Shown here in pieces: positions 7,887-16,115 of a stretch of 64,000 nucleotides of DNA. The DNA is from Providencia hangzhouensis (GTDB lineage Bacteria > Pseudomonadota > Gammaproteobacteria > Enterobacterales > Enterobacteriaceae): positions 3,782,001 through 3,846,000 of the forward strand of contig NZ_CP135052.1 of assembly GCF_029193595.2 (NCBI RefSeq). The letters run 5' to 3'. Made by a program: the position numbers and the translations under genes. The notes below the pieces were generated by a model. The model was not told the origin of the DNA, made no database searches, and saw only the letters and a program-made list of their open reading frames with translations. Positions within the stretch are counted from its first letter, which is position 1, and each line of letters starts with the position of its first letter.

Positions 7887-8861
7887 ATGGTAAAAAATCA
7901 CAGTTCAACACCACATGATGCTGCATTTAAAGGGTTTATGTCTAAAATTGATAATGCACGTGATTTTTTTGATATCCATTTACCCGGCCATATTAAGCAA
8001 TTATGTGATTTCAAAACATTAGCGATAACAAACTCTTCTTTCATTGATAACCAGCTACGCACTCGTCTTTCAGATGTTCTCTACACTGTCGAGACACAGC
8101 AAGGTGAAGGGTATATTTATATGTTAGTTGAGCACCAATCAACACCAGATAAACTAATGGGTTGGAGAATGATGCATTATGCATTCCTTGCCATGAACCA
8201 ACATTTACAACAAGGTCATCGTGATCTACCGCTGGTTGTGCCTGTTTTATTTTATCATGGGAAGATAACGCCTTATCCATATGCTAAACCATGGACACAC
8301 TGTTTCCCATGGCCAGAAATTGCATCAAACTTATATAGTCAGCCATTTCCGCTCGTTGATATTACTGTTATTGATGATAACGAACTCGTAAATCATCGCA
8401 AAGTTGCCGTCATGGAACTCGCAATGAAGCACAGAGACTTAAGAGATAACATAGAAAAAGTCACGCAGTTACTAGCTGAAGCGATGAATCAAAATTATCA
8501 TCATAGTGATGACATCATCACTATTTTCAACTATTTATTTATTACTATGGATTCACCTCATTTTGAGACAGTGGTTAATCAACTTATATACCAATTAGAA
8601 AATAACCAAGAGGCTATTATGAACATCGCGCAACGATTAAAAAATCAAGGGTTACAAGAGGGAATTGATATTGGTGTAAATAGAGGCATTGATATTGGCG
8701 TAAATAGAGGCATTGATATTGGTGTAAATAGAGGCATTGATATTGGAGCAAACAAAAAACAACATGAAGTTGCACTTAAAGGTTTGCAACTTGGTACAAG
8801 TATTGAACTTATCTGCCAACTTACTGGGTTAAGCTATCAGGAAGTATTAAGCCTACAATAA
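7887..8861 (+). CDS. Rpn family recombination-promoting nuclease / putative transposase (PF04754 type)
   Basis: A 324-residue protein of the YhgA/Rpn family of PD-(D/E)XK-like DNases related to transposases. E. coli Rpn proteins increase RecA-independent recombination, and some act in phage defence. Visible hallmarks are the N-terminal HDAAFKGFMSKIDNARDFF, the nuclease core SDVLYTVETQQGEGYIYML followed by VEHQST, and a Gly-rich C-terminal repeat (GIDIGVNR x4) before a small helical end. No terminal inverted repeats or second transposase gene were seen. An in-frame ATG at 8619 with aagagg 6 bp upstream could produce an 80-residue C-terminal form, as in described intragenic RpnS antitoxins. Inserted between zntA and tusA, which are adjacent in E. 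coli. Confidence 0.85.
   Translation: MVKNHSSTPHDAAFKGFMSKIDNARDFFDIHLPGHIKQLCDFKTLAITNSSFIDNQLRTRLSDVLYTVETQQGEGYIYMLVEHQSTPDKLMGWRMMHYAFLAMNQHLQQGHRDLPLVVPVLFYHGKITPYPYAKPWTHCFPWPEIASNLYSQPFPLVDITVIDDNELVNHRKVAVMELAMKHRDLRDNIEKVTQLLAEAMNQNYHHSDDIITIFNYLFITMDSPHFETVVNQLIYQLENNQEAIMNIAQRLKNQGLQEGIDIGVNRGIDIGVNRGIDIGVNRGIDIGANKKQHEVALKGLQLGTSIELICQLTGLSYQEVLSLQ
8661..8756 (+). repeat. 24-bp tandem repeats in the rpn gene (4 copies)
   Basis: Four units of about ggcattgatattggtgtaaa plus taga encode GIDIGVNR three times and then GIDIGANK. The unit is in frame and nearly identical between copies, so copy number could vary between strains without breaking the reading frame. Confidence 0.9.
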
Positions 8862-8892
8862 TATCCCTACCTCTTGGCAGGGATTAACATAC

Positions 8893-8921
8893 AAAAAGAA
8901 ATTAGCTAGTAACAACTAGCT
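8893..8921 (-). terminator. tusA terminator overlapping the stop codon
   Basis: Read on the minus strand: AGCTAGT-tgtt-ACTAGCT, then aatttcttttt. The 7-bp stem includes the tusA stop codon (8916-8918). The U-rich tail is interrupted by one C, so strength is uncertain. Confidence 0.6.
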
Positions 8922-9164
8922 CGATTTTTTACGCAACAAATAACGATATGGTGCGTTGTCAGCCTCTACTGCTAATAAATCATGCTCCATAAAGCGGCAA
9001 AAACCTGGGATATCACGTGTGGTTGCTGGGTCATCAGCAATAATTAACAACGTTTCACCATCGGCCATGTTACGAACCGTTTTACGCACTAACATCACAG
9101 GCTCAGGGCAACGCAGCCCTAGTGTATCAAGGGTTTTCGTTGGGTTAGCAAATAAATCAGACAT
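8916..9164 (-). CDS. tusA: Sulfurtransferase TusA
   Basis: Carries sulfur from IscS to TusBCD for 2-thiolation of the tRNA wobble uridine (mnm5s2U). The 82-residue protein has the family motif [10 protein letters not shown], whose cysteine (about residue 19) holds the persulfide, and the conserved [13 protein letters not shown] segment. Length matches E. coli TusA (81). It is divergent from yhhQ, as in E. coli. Confidence 0.95.
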   Translation of the reverse strand: MSDLFANPTKTLDTLGLRCPEPVMLVRKTVRNMADGETLLIIADDPATTRDIPGFCRFMEHDLLAVEADNAPYRYLLRKKSS

Positions 9165-9293
9165 TAAAAAACACTTCTAAAAGGGATCAATAGACTGATT
9201 ATATAATAAAATATCCATTGATAAATGAACAGTTTTGCATTTGTTGCGCAACAAGAGTATGATGCGCTGCTCCCAAGTGTTGGGATGTATTTC

Positions 9294-9326
9294 ATGGGTT
9301 CCCTCACCCCATTGTGACTAAAAAGG
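9294..9326 (+). ncRNA. preQ1-I type III-like riboswitch upstream of yhhQ
   Basis: Stem P1 is ATGGG (9294-9298) with CCCAT (9308-9312). The loop holds UUCCCUCAC, and the A-rich tail ends in AAAAAGG. Loop CCU (9302-9304) can pair with AGG of the Shine-Dalgarno sequence (9324-9326) to make the H-type pseudoknot of class I preQ1 switches. The Shine-Dalgarno lies 6 bp before the yhhQ ATG, so ligand binding would block translation. This layout fits the type III preQ1-I switch reported before E. coli yhhQ. A second hairpin, CCCAA-gtg-TTGGG, precedes it (9272-9284). Confidence 0.75.
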
Positions 9327-9332
9327 TACAAT

Positions 9333-10001
9333 ATGTTTGATTTTACTGCGCAGCAAAAAGCCACTGCGTTAATTTGGCTTTCGTTATTTCATATTTTAAT
9401 CATTACTTCTAGTAACTACCTCGTGCAGTTGCCAATTAATATTTTTGGCTTCCATACCACTTGGGGTGCGTTTACTTTTCCATTTATTTTCTTAGCTACT
9501 GATTTAACCGTTCGTATTTATGGCGCGCCGCTTGCACGCAGAATTATCACTGCAGTTATGCTGCCCGCATTACTGATTTCATACGTTATTTCAGCTTTAT
9601 ATTTCCAAGGTGAATGGCAAGGTTTTACCGCATTATCTGAATTTAACTTATTTGTAGCACGTATTGCCGCAGCGAGTTTTATGGCTTATGTACTGGGTCA
9701 AATATTAGATGTCAGTGTTTTCAATCGATTACGCCAAAATGCACGTTGGTATGTAGCACCTGCCTGTGCAATGTTCTTTGGTAACTTGATTGACACTATC
9801 GCCTTTTTCTTTATTGCTTTTTTCCGCAGTAGCGATCCATTTATGGCTGCAAATTGGGTAGAGATTGCTTTAGTTGACTATGTCTTTAAGCTACTTATTT
9901 GCATGCTATTTTTCTTGCCTGCTTATGGTGTGCTTTTGAACTTTATCTTGAAGTCTTTCTTTGCAAACTCAGATAAAAAACAGTTAGCCAATCAACACTA
10001 A
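9333..10001 (+). CDS. yhhQ: Queuosine precursor transporter YhhQ
   Basis: Inner-membrane importer of the queuosine precursors preQ0 and preQ1, of the COG1738 family. The 222-residue protein has about six membrane helices. Family features include LPINIFGFHTTWGAFTFPFI, TDLTVRIYG, and FFGNLIDTIAFFFIAFF. The start is fixed by aaaagg (9321-9326), which is also the expression platform of the riboswitch upstream. It is divergent from tusA, and the 3' end shares a hairpin with glpC. Confidence 0.95.
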   Translation: MFDFTAQQKATALIWLSLFHILIITSSNYLVQLPINIFGFHTTWGAFTFPFIFLATDLTVRIYGAPLARRIITAVMLPALLISYVISALYFQGEWQGFTALSEFNLFVARIAAASFMAYVLGQILDVSVFNRLRQNARWYVAPACAMFFGNLIDTIAFFFIAFFRSSDPFMAANWVEIALVDYVFKLLICMLFFLPAYGVLLNFILKSFFANSDKKQLANQH

Positions 10002-10012
10002 AAACAAAAAAA

Positions 10013-10035
10013 GGAGATAGTTAAATGCTATCTCC
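10013..10035 (-). terminator. Terminator at the end of glpABC, shared with yhhQ
   Basis: The stem GGAGATAG / CTATCTCC has a 7-nt loop. On the minus strand it is followed by ttttttgttttt, a good U-tract ending the glpABC message. On the plus strand it lies 12 bp after the yhhQ stop, but the tail is weaker. Confidence 0.8.
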
Positions 10036-10095
10036 AAATAAGTTTAACTGAGCTAAAACAAAAAATAACAACCCTACAATTCGATAAGTAACAGA

Positions 10096-11289
10096 TCACA
10101 AAGCTTTTGCTAGAAGTGAAATCGGGTGCTCACACTTCTTACTCGTCGACATCTCAATCTGCCACTTACAAGTTTCGCAGTCTGTGATCACCATATCCGC
10201 GCCACTTTCTTCAATTTGGCGGAATAATCCTGCTCCTATTCCTTGAGAAACCTCATAGTTTTCTTTTTTGAAACCATAGGTTCCTGCGATACCACAGCAT
10301 TGTGAATCCAACACAATTAGCTCAACCCCTGGTACACGTTTAATTAACTCTAACGTATAGGAAGTCCAACCCATTTTTTCCATATGGCATGGCGTGTGAT
10401 AAGCCACTTTTAAAGGCGTATGTTTCAGTTTGAGTTCACGCCCCTCTTCAAGTAAACGATAAATATAACGCGTTGCGAGCTCGATGTTATCCCTCATTGC
10501 AGAAGTATCAACATCAAGTACATGCGTATATTCATCACGGATGGTAAACGTACAGGTTGATGAAGTTGCAACAACAGGTACATGTTTTTCAAGGATAGTT
10601 TCTTGCAATGACTCTAAATTAACATTGGCTTGGCGCTTCGCCTGTTTCATAAAGCCATTCGCTATTAATGCCACACCACAACATTTTTCACGTTTAAGTA
10701 GCTGAACACCAATATTCATGCCGTTAAAGACTTTAATTAAGTCTTTACCTAATTGAGGATGGTTATAATTCACATAACAACCATGGAAGAACGCAACTTG
10801 CTCTTCAAATTTAGCTTGTTCAGCGGCTTGTTTTGCATACCAACGGCGGAAAGTCCCAAACGAATATTTAGGTAATTCACGGCGGTGATCTATTTTCAAT
10901 GCTTTATCAAGGAGTTGACGTACAGGTTTTAACCCTGTAATAGTATTGACAACTGGTGCAAATGGCGTCGATAACGACCCCATTAAATCCGTATGGCTGA
11001 GAATAGCATCACGAATTTTAGGTTTCTGTTGGCTGTAAGTATTACGCGCACGAGCAATAATATCGCCAATCTTCACATCCGATGGACAAGCGACTTCACA
11101 ACGCTTGCAGTTAGTACAATATTTCAATGCCTCGTCATACAGCATCGGATCTTTTAAGCGTAAACGCTCACCGTCTGGCCCTGCTTGCTTAGGACCAGGG
11201 TACAGAGGGTTAACCTTTGCAACAGGGCAATAAGTGGTACACACAGTGCATTTAATACAGCTTTCAAAGCTTGCATCTTGAATACTCAT
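10096..11289 (-). CDS. glpC: Anaerobic glycerol-3-phosphate dehydrogenase subunit C
   Basis: Membrane-associated iron-sulfur subunit that passes electrons from GlpAB to menaquinone. The 397-residue protein has two N-terminal ferredoxin clusters (CIKCTVCTTYCP and CTNCKRCEVACP) and two CCG domains: FHGCYVNYNHP with KCCGVALIANG, and HTPCHMEKMG with SQCCGIAGTYG. Length matches E. coli GlpC (396). The start overlaps the glpB stop by 4 bp (ATGA), indicating translational coupling. Confidence 0.97.
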   Translation of the reverse strand: MSIQDASFESCIKCTVCTTYCPVAKVNPLYPGPKQAGPDGERLRLKDPMLYDEALKYCTNCKRCEVACPSDVKIGDIIARARNTYSQQKPKIRDAILSHTDLMGSLSTPFAPVVNTITGLKPVRQLLDKALKIDHRRELPKYSFGTFRRWYAKQAAEQAKFEEQVAFFHGCYVNYNHPQLGKDLIKVFNGMNIGVQLLKREKCCGVALIANGFMKQAKRQANVNLESLQETILEKHVPVVATSSTCTFTIRDEYTHVLDVDTSAMRDNIELATRYIYRLLEEGRELKLKHTPLKVAYHTPCHMEKMGWTSYTLELIKRVPGVELIVLDSQCCGIAGTYGFKKENYEVSQGIGAGLFRQIEESGADMVITDCETCKWQIEMSTSKKCEHPISLLAKAL

Positions 11290-12581
11290 TGTGCCACCTC
11301 CACCTGCATAGTTTTATTCTTACTCAGTTCATTAATAATTTCATTAGCGGCATATAATGCGCTAATTATCGATACGCCCGCACCACAACCTTGAGTGAGA
11401 GGGTCAAAACCGCCTAAAACGGCGCCGGCCACATAAAGATTAGAAATGGCTTTCCCCTCTTTTTGTGCGCGTAGCTTTTCATCGGTTTTCACACCAAAAG
11501 CCATATAGGGCTGGGAAGCGAAAAACTCTTTGTTAGTCCATTTTGCACGTTCTGAAATTTCACACAGGTCCAATTGCATCAAAGGCTCATAGACACGGTC
11601 AAACTCAGCCACCAATCCATTATTAAAAAAGCTCCCCGTCGCCAGAACAAAATGCTTAGCTTTTAAAGAGATATCGCCATGATTACGAGTCTGGACAGAT
11701 TCAATTCGGCCATTAACACAATTCACCGCGGTAACTTTATCACCAGGCATCACAATTCCACCTTGGCGACGGAACTGACGCAGTAACATTTCATGCAAAC
11801 GAATCCCCAATAGCGAAGGAGGAAGAGTCGGTAGTAAAAATAATGGCTTACCTAAGCTCATTTGTAATTCATGTAAAGGTTCATCACTATCGAGTCCGAT
11901 ACAGGCTGGCATAAAAATCGCCTCTGCATCTGTGACCAACGGAGAAATTTCAGCGACCATTTGTGCCATATTTTCTGGTCTATCAAGCCAACGAGCAACA
12001 TTAACCGCTCTAAACTCACTCGGGTTTTCTCTTAATCGGTCTAATAATGGTAAATGCACATAATGCGATGTTGCTTGTAACCCCTCACGTTGTAGCTCAT
12101 CAGCCACCATCTGAGGTTGAAAATCCAAGAAACCTTCGATACCAACCACAGCAATCTTGCTAACATCCATTTTATGGTGCAAACCGACAGTCGGAACAGA
12201 CTCAGGACTAAGCCAAGTCATCCGTTTATGGCCCAGAGGTGTAATACGATAATGGTTTTCTTCACAAGAGCCTTTTAAATGAACTCCTGCTTGCTGCAAT
12301 ATTGACTGAGCCATATGCGCTAGCTCAGTAACTTGTGTTTTTCCGATTAAACTATAAGGGTGTGCTGGCGCCTGTTCCTTTAGCGCATCAAGCATTTCTA
12401 GTGGTTTTTCAGCCACTTGTCCATTTGGTAAATGGGTTAATAAATCCAAGGAGCCTGATGAAAAATGTAATGCATTTTGCCCTGCACTAACAATTGCACA
12501 AGATAGACCAGACTGGGTCAAACGGATACCGCTCATTAATCCAGCTAAACCGCCGCCCATTACCACTACATCATATTTCAT
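11286..12581 (-). CDS. glpB: Anaerobic glycerol-3-phosphate dehydrogenase subunit B
   Basis: FMN/FAD flavoprotein subunit of the GlpABC dehydrogenase. The start is placed at 12581 (MKYDVVVMGGGLAG) because aaggagg lies just upstream on the minus strand; an upstream in-frame start at 12623 lies inside glpA and gives an unlikely basic extension. The product is then 431 residues (E. coli 419). It has an N-terminal dinucleotide-binding GGGLAGLMSG motif and the C-terminal GGFDPLTQGCGAGVS flavin-contacting motif. It overlaps glpA by 11 bp and glpC by 4 bp. Confidence 0.95.
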   Translation of the reverse strand: MKYDVVVMGGGLAGLMSGIRLTQSGLSCAIVSAGQNALHFSSGSLDLLTHLPNGQVAEKPLEMLDALKEQAPAHPYSLIGKTQVTELAHMAQSILQQAGVHLKGSCEENHYRITPLGHKRMTWLSPESVPTVGLHHKMDVSKIAVVGIEGFLDFQPQMVADELQREGLQATSHYVHLPLLDRLRENPSEFRAVNVARWLDRPENMAQMVAEISPLVTDAEAIFMPACIGLDSDEPLHELQMSLGKPLFLLPTLPPSLLGIRLHEMLLRQFRRQGGIVMPGDKVTAVNCVNGRIESVQTRNHGDISLKAKHFVLATGSFFNNGLVAEFDRVYEPLMQLDLCEISERAKWTNKEFFASQPYMAFGVKTDEKLRAQKEGKAISNLYVAGAVLGGFDPLTQGCGAGVSIISALYAANEIINELSKNKTMQVEVAQ

Positions 12582-14226
12582 TGTCCGCCTCCTTCTGTGC
12601 ATCCTTGCCAAGTGTCGCTTCATTCATGCCACATAACCCGTGATATACCCAGCTGGTAAATTCACTTTCACGCAATGCGTCACCCCAAGCAATTGGACGT
12701 ACACCTTTCCAACGTTCATTAAGGAAGTGACTCAGTTGTTGCTCTGTTTCATGAGGCGTTGTGACATTAAAACGATTGAGTAACCCCGCAGCACGGCAAG
12801 CACATAATTCACCTTGGCAAGTTCCCATCCCCACACGAGTGCGACGCCTTAAATCAAGTAAATTATTCACCGTTAATGAATTAACGGCATAGCGCACTTC
12901 ACCAGCAGTAACGGCTTCACACTCACAAACTAAACTTTTATCGAGCCTATCCGTACTGAGAATTGCAGAAGCCCTGTCACCATGACGGTAAACCGCTGAG
13001 CCACGAATAGGGGCTGGGATAGAAACAACATTGCGTAAGGCTTCTTCTGCACTATGTTGCGAGCCCGGTAGTGGCGCTTCTGCTGTTGTACATTTAGCAC
13101 TGTGGCCTAATTTTTCACAAACTTTATCAGTAGCCCACTCAGCCATCAGACGATATGTCATTAACTTACCACCAGTGATAGTGATAAACCCTTCTAAGCC
13201 ATCGCGCTTAGCATGGTCTAACAGCACAATACCGCGGCTGACATTACGCCCTGATGGGTCATCATCACTGGCAACTAATGGCCGAACACCTGCATATGCA
13301 CGTAAAATGCGTGTTGTAGCAAGTGCTGGCGATAGCATTGAACCTTCACGAATAAGAATATCCACCTCTTCAGGGGTGACATACATATTATCAATTTGGT
13401 CATATTCAATATGAGTCGACGTGGTCCCAATCAGGGAAATCGTATCGCCGGGAACTAAAATATCGGCATCTGCAGGTTTGCGGCAACGGTTTATCACCAT
13501 GTTGTTCAAGCGATGGCCTAAAATTAATAGCGCCCCTTTCGCAGGGAACATTTTAATTTTTAATTCACCATACTCTGCGATTTTTTGCCCCCAGATCCCG
13601 CCAGCATTAACGACAATTTCCGCGTAAATATCATATTGCTTCTTGGCGTGGTGATCATAAACCGTAACGCCACGTACGGTGTCGCCATCACGAATCAAAC
13701 CAATAACTTCATGATAAGTTAACACTTTCGCGCCATGCTCTCTGGCATCTAACATATTTGCCGCAGTCAAACGGAATGGGTCAACCGTGCCATCAGGAAC
13801 ACGAACCGCACCTATTAGATGTGGGTTAACAGAAGGTTCAAGGCGAATAGCCTCTTTGGGGTCAATTGCAGTCGCATCAATACCCGCAGCTTGGCAAGCC
13901 GTAATGAATTGTTGCTGATACTCTAAGCTGTCTTCAGGTAAAGTAATAAACAAACCATCAGTTCGCTCTATACAGTGATGCGCGATACGTTTTAAAATCT
14001 TGTTCTCTTCTATACATTCTCTGGCGGATTCACCATCTGTGACTGCATAACGCGCGCCACTATGAAGTAACCCATGGTTACGCCCTGTCGCGCCAGTCGC
14101 AATATCATGCCTTTCGAGTAAAACAGTTCTTAGACCTCGGCGAGCGCAGTCACGAGCGACTCCTGCACCTGTTGCGCCACCACCAATAATGATGACATCC
14201 GTCTCAGTCACAGATGAGCCATTCAT
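12571..14226 (-). CDS. glpA: Anaerobic glycerol-3-phosphate dehydrogenase subunit A
   Basis: Catalytic FAD subunit oxidising sn-glycerol 3-phosphate to dihydroxyacetone phosphate under anaerobic conditions. The 551-residue protein has the FAD-binding motif VIIIGGGATGAGVARD and GATGRNHGLLHSGARY near the N-terminus, and a C-terminal BFD-like cysteine cluster (CECEAVTAGE and TCQGELCACR). E. coli GlpA has 542 residues. First gene of glpABC, divergent from glpT across a 436-bp control region with GlpR- and CRP-like sites. Confidence 0.97.
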   Translation of the reverse strand: MNGSSVTETDVIIIGGGATGAGVARDCARRGLRTVLLERHDIATGATGRNHGLLHSGARYAVTDGESARECIEENKILKRIAHHCIERTDGLFITLPEDSLEYQQQFITACQAAGIDATAIDPKEAIRLEPSVNPHLIGAVRVPDGTVDPFRLTAANMLDAREHGAKVLTYHEVIGLIRDGDTVRGVTVYDHHAKKQYDIYAEIVVNAGGIWGQKIAEYGELKIKMFPAKGALLILGHRLNNMVINRCRKPADADILVPGDTISLIGTTSTHIEYDQIDNMYVTPEEVDILIREGSMLSPALATTRILRAYAGVRPLVASDDDPSGRNVSRGIVLLDHAKRDGLEGFITITGGKLMTYRLMAEWATDKVCEKLGHSAKCTTAEAPLPGSQHSAEEALRNVVSIPAPIRGSAVYRHGDRASAILSTDRLDKSLVCECEAVTAGEVRYAVNSLTVNNLLDLRRRTRVGMGTCQGELCACRAAGLLNRFNVTTPHETEQQLSHFLNERWKGVRPIAWGDALRESEFTSWVYHGLCGMNEATLGKDAQKEADNEI

Positions 14227-14320
14227 GTCGCATTCCTCACATTAATAAACATTTCTATAATCGATAAGTATAGATTCTATTTTTATAATCTATTATTAAA
14301 TATAGCCCAGAAACGCGATC

Positions 14321-14340
14321 AATGTTTGATAAGGAACAAA
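14321..14340. promoter_or_regulatory. GlpR-like operator, site 1
   Basis: AATGTTTGATAAGGAACAAA matches the dyad TATGTTCGATAACGAACATA, recalled as the GlpR consensus, at 15 of 20 positions. It lies about 100 bp upstream of glpA in the glpA-glpT gap, where the glycerol-3-phosphate repressor would be expected to act on both promoters. Confidence 0.65.
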
Positions 14341-14363
14341 AACGAAAGCAATTGATGCATATT

Positions 14364-14383
14364 CAGTGTTCAAAAGAACAAAA
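14364..14383. promoter_or_regulatory. GlpR-like operator, site 2
   Basis: The core TGTTC-aaaa-GAACA (14367-14380) is a perfect dyad with the half-site spacing of GlpR operators. It is located 23 bp from site 1 and abuts the CRP site, consistent with a multi-operator glp control region. Confidence 0.6.
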
Positions 14384-14384
14384 T

Positions 14385-14400
14385 CGTGATGAGAATCACA
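14385..14400. promoter_or_regulatory. CRP site between glpA and glpT
   Basis: CGTGA-tgagaa-TCACA matches the CRP consensus TGTGA-N6-TCACA at 9 of 10 core positions. It is 263 bp before glpT and 159 bp before glpA. Catabolite control of glp genes is established in E. coli. Confidence 0.7.
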
Positions 14401-14662
14401 AAATAATTAACATTTCTAGTTCCATTCTATTCACAAATGTCATTTACTATGCAACTTCATAAACAAAATCAATAATTGTGCGTTGGATTACAGATAAATT
14501 GTTTTTTAACGACTACAATTTAGAGCAATTAAGAAAATAAAGACTCTTAAATTACTCGATTACTTTCGTTTTTGTTACTTCACCAATAATAAACACTCAA
14601 TATTTCTCTGAAATAGAGAAATGGAAGTGTAAATAAAAATTAGCATGCCATCGGAGGCGTAT

Positions 14663-16012
14663 ATGTTAAGCATTTTTAAACCAGCACCTCATATAGAGAG
14701 GCTGCCAGCGGATAAGATAGATCCTGTCTATCGTAAGCTTCGCTGGCAGATCTTCATGGGTATTTTCTTTGGTTACGCAGCGTATTATCTAGTCCGAAAG
14801 AACTTTGCGTTAGCGATGCCATATCTTGTTGAACAAGGTTTCTCTAAAGGTGACCTTGGTTTTGCATTATCAGGGATCTCAATTGCTTACGGATTTTCTA
14901 AATTTATCATGGGGTCGTTTTCCGACCGTGCAAACCCGCGTTATTTCTTACCAGCAGGTTTGATTCTCGCCTCCGCAGTGATGTTAATTATGGGCTTCGT
15001 ACCATGGGCAACATCAAGCATCATGGTAATGTTCGTATTACTGTTCCTTTGTGGTTGGTTCCAAGGTATGGGTTGGCCTCCTTGTGGGCGTACCATGGTT
15101 CACTGGTGGTCACAAAAAGAACGTGGCGGTATCGTTTCGGTTTGGAACTGTGCACACAACGTCGGTGGTGGTATCCCTCCATTACTGTTCATGTTAGGTA
15201 TGGCATGGTTTAACGACTGGAAAGCTGCGCTGTATATGCCTGCATTGGCTGCTATCCTTGTTGCAATCATTGCATTTGCGTTAATGCGCGACACCCCGCA
15301 ATCTTGTGGTCTTCCTCCAATTGAAGAATACAAAAACGACTATCCAACAGACTATAAAGCGTCTGATGAAGAAGAGTTAACTGCAAAAGAAATCTTCATG
15401 AAGTATGTTTTCCCTAACAAACTGTTATGGATGATTGCGATTGCGAACGTGTTCGTTTACTTACTGCGTTATGGTGTTTTGGACTGGTCTCCAACTTACC
15501 TGCGTGAAGTTAAACACTTCGCAATGGACAAATCTTCATGGGCTTACTTCTTATATGAATACGCAGGTATCCCAGGTACGTTACTGTGTGGTTGGATGTC
15601 GGATAAAGTCTTCCGTGGTAACCGTGGAGCCACTGGTGTGTTCTTCATGGTTCTGGTAACCATTGCAACTATCGTGTTCTGGATGAACCCAGCTGGTAAC
15701 CCAAATGTTGATATGGCATGTATGTTGATCATCGGTTTCCTAATCTATGGTCCTGTTATGTTGATTGGTTTGCACGCCCTTGAACTTGCACCGAAAAAAG
15801 CAGCAGGTACAGCCGCAGGATTCACAGGCTTGTTCGGCTACCTCGGTGGTTCTGTAGCAGCAAGTGCTATCGTTGGTTATACCGTAGACTACTTCGGTTG
15901 GGACGGTGGCTTCGCAGTCATGATCGGTGGTTCAGCACTGGCCGTTGTTCTACTGTTTATCGTGATGTTGAGCGAAAGCAAACATAAACGCGAATTAGCA
16001 AACTCACAATAA
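14663..16012 (+). CDS. glpT: Glycerol-3-phosphate:phosphate antiporter GlpT
   Basis: Inner-membrane MFS antiporter of the organophosphate:Pi family that imports glycerol 3-phosphate, and also fosfomycin. The start at 14663 ([16 protein letters not shown]) has cggagg 5-10 bp upstream; an in-frame ATG at 14645 lacks one. The 449-residue protein has 12 helices and family motifs such as [15 protein letters not shown], the OPA signature region [15 protein letters not shown], and [12 protein letters not shown]. It is divergent from glpABC and followed by glpQ. Confidence 0.97.
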   Translation: MLSIFKPAPHIERLPADKIDPVYRKLRWQIFMGIFFGYAAYYLVRKNFALAMPYLVEQGFSKGDLGFALSGISIAYGFSKFIMGSFSDRANPRYFLPAGLILASAVMLIMGFVPWATSSIMVMFVLLFLCGWFQGMGWPPCGRTMVHWWSQKERGGIVSVWNCAHNVGGGIPPLLFMLGMAWFNDWKAALYMPALAAILVAIIAFALMRDTPQSCGLPPIEEYKNDYPTDYKASDEEELTAKEIFMKYVFPNKLLWMIAIANVFVYLLRYGVLDWSPTYLREVKHFAMDKSSWAYFLYEYAGIPGTLLCGWMSDKVFRGNRGATGVFFMVLVTIATIVFWMNPAGNPNVDMACMLIIGFLIYGPVMLIGLHALELAPKKAAGTAAGFTGLFGYLGGSVAASAIVGYTVDYFGWDGGFAVMIGGSALAVVLLFIVMLSESKHKRELANSQ

Positions 16013-16049
16013 ACATTCATCAAATGTTCATTGTTAATCGCTAGACTCG

Positions 16050-16085
16050 TGGGCTATATCAAAAAATGATGTAGCCCATTTTTTT
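16050..16085 (+). terminator. Hairpin with U-tract between glpT and glpQ
   Basis: GGGCTATATC pairs with GATGTAGCCC (10 bp with one G-U) around a 7-nt loop, followed by ATTTTTTT. It lies between genes that form an operon in E. coli, so it may be a partial terminator that lowers glpQ relative to glpT. Confidence 0.8.
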
Positions 16086-16115
16086 ACCCAAATAAAGTGC
16101 CAAGGAGATATAATC

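Noticed and set aside
8661..8756. Short regular repeats as a CRISPR array
   Set aside because: Units are contiguous, in frame and without spacers.
7887..8861. Rpn gene as an insertion sequence
   Set aside because: No terminal inverted repeats or target-site duplication could be seen at its borders.
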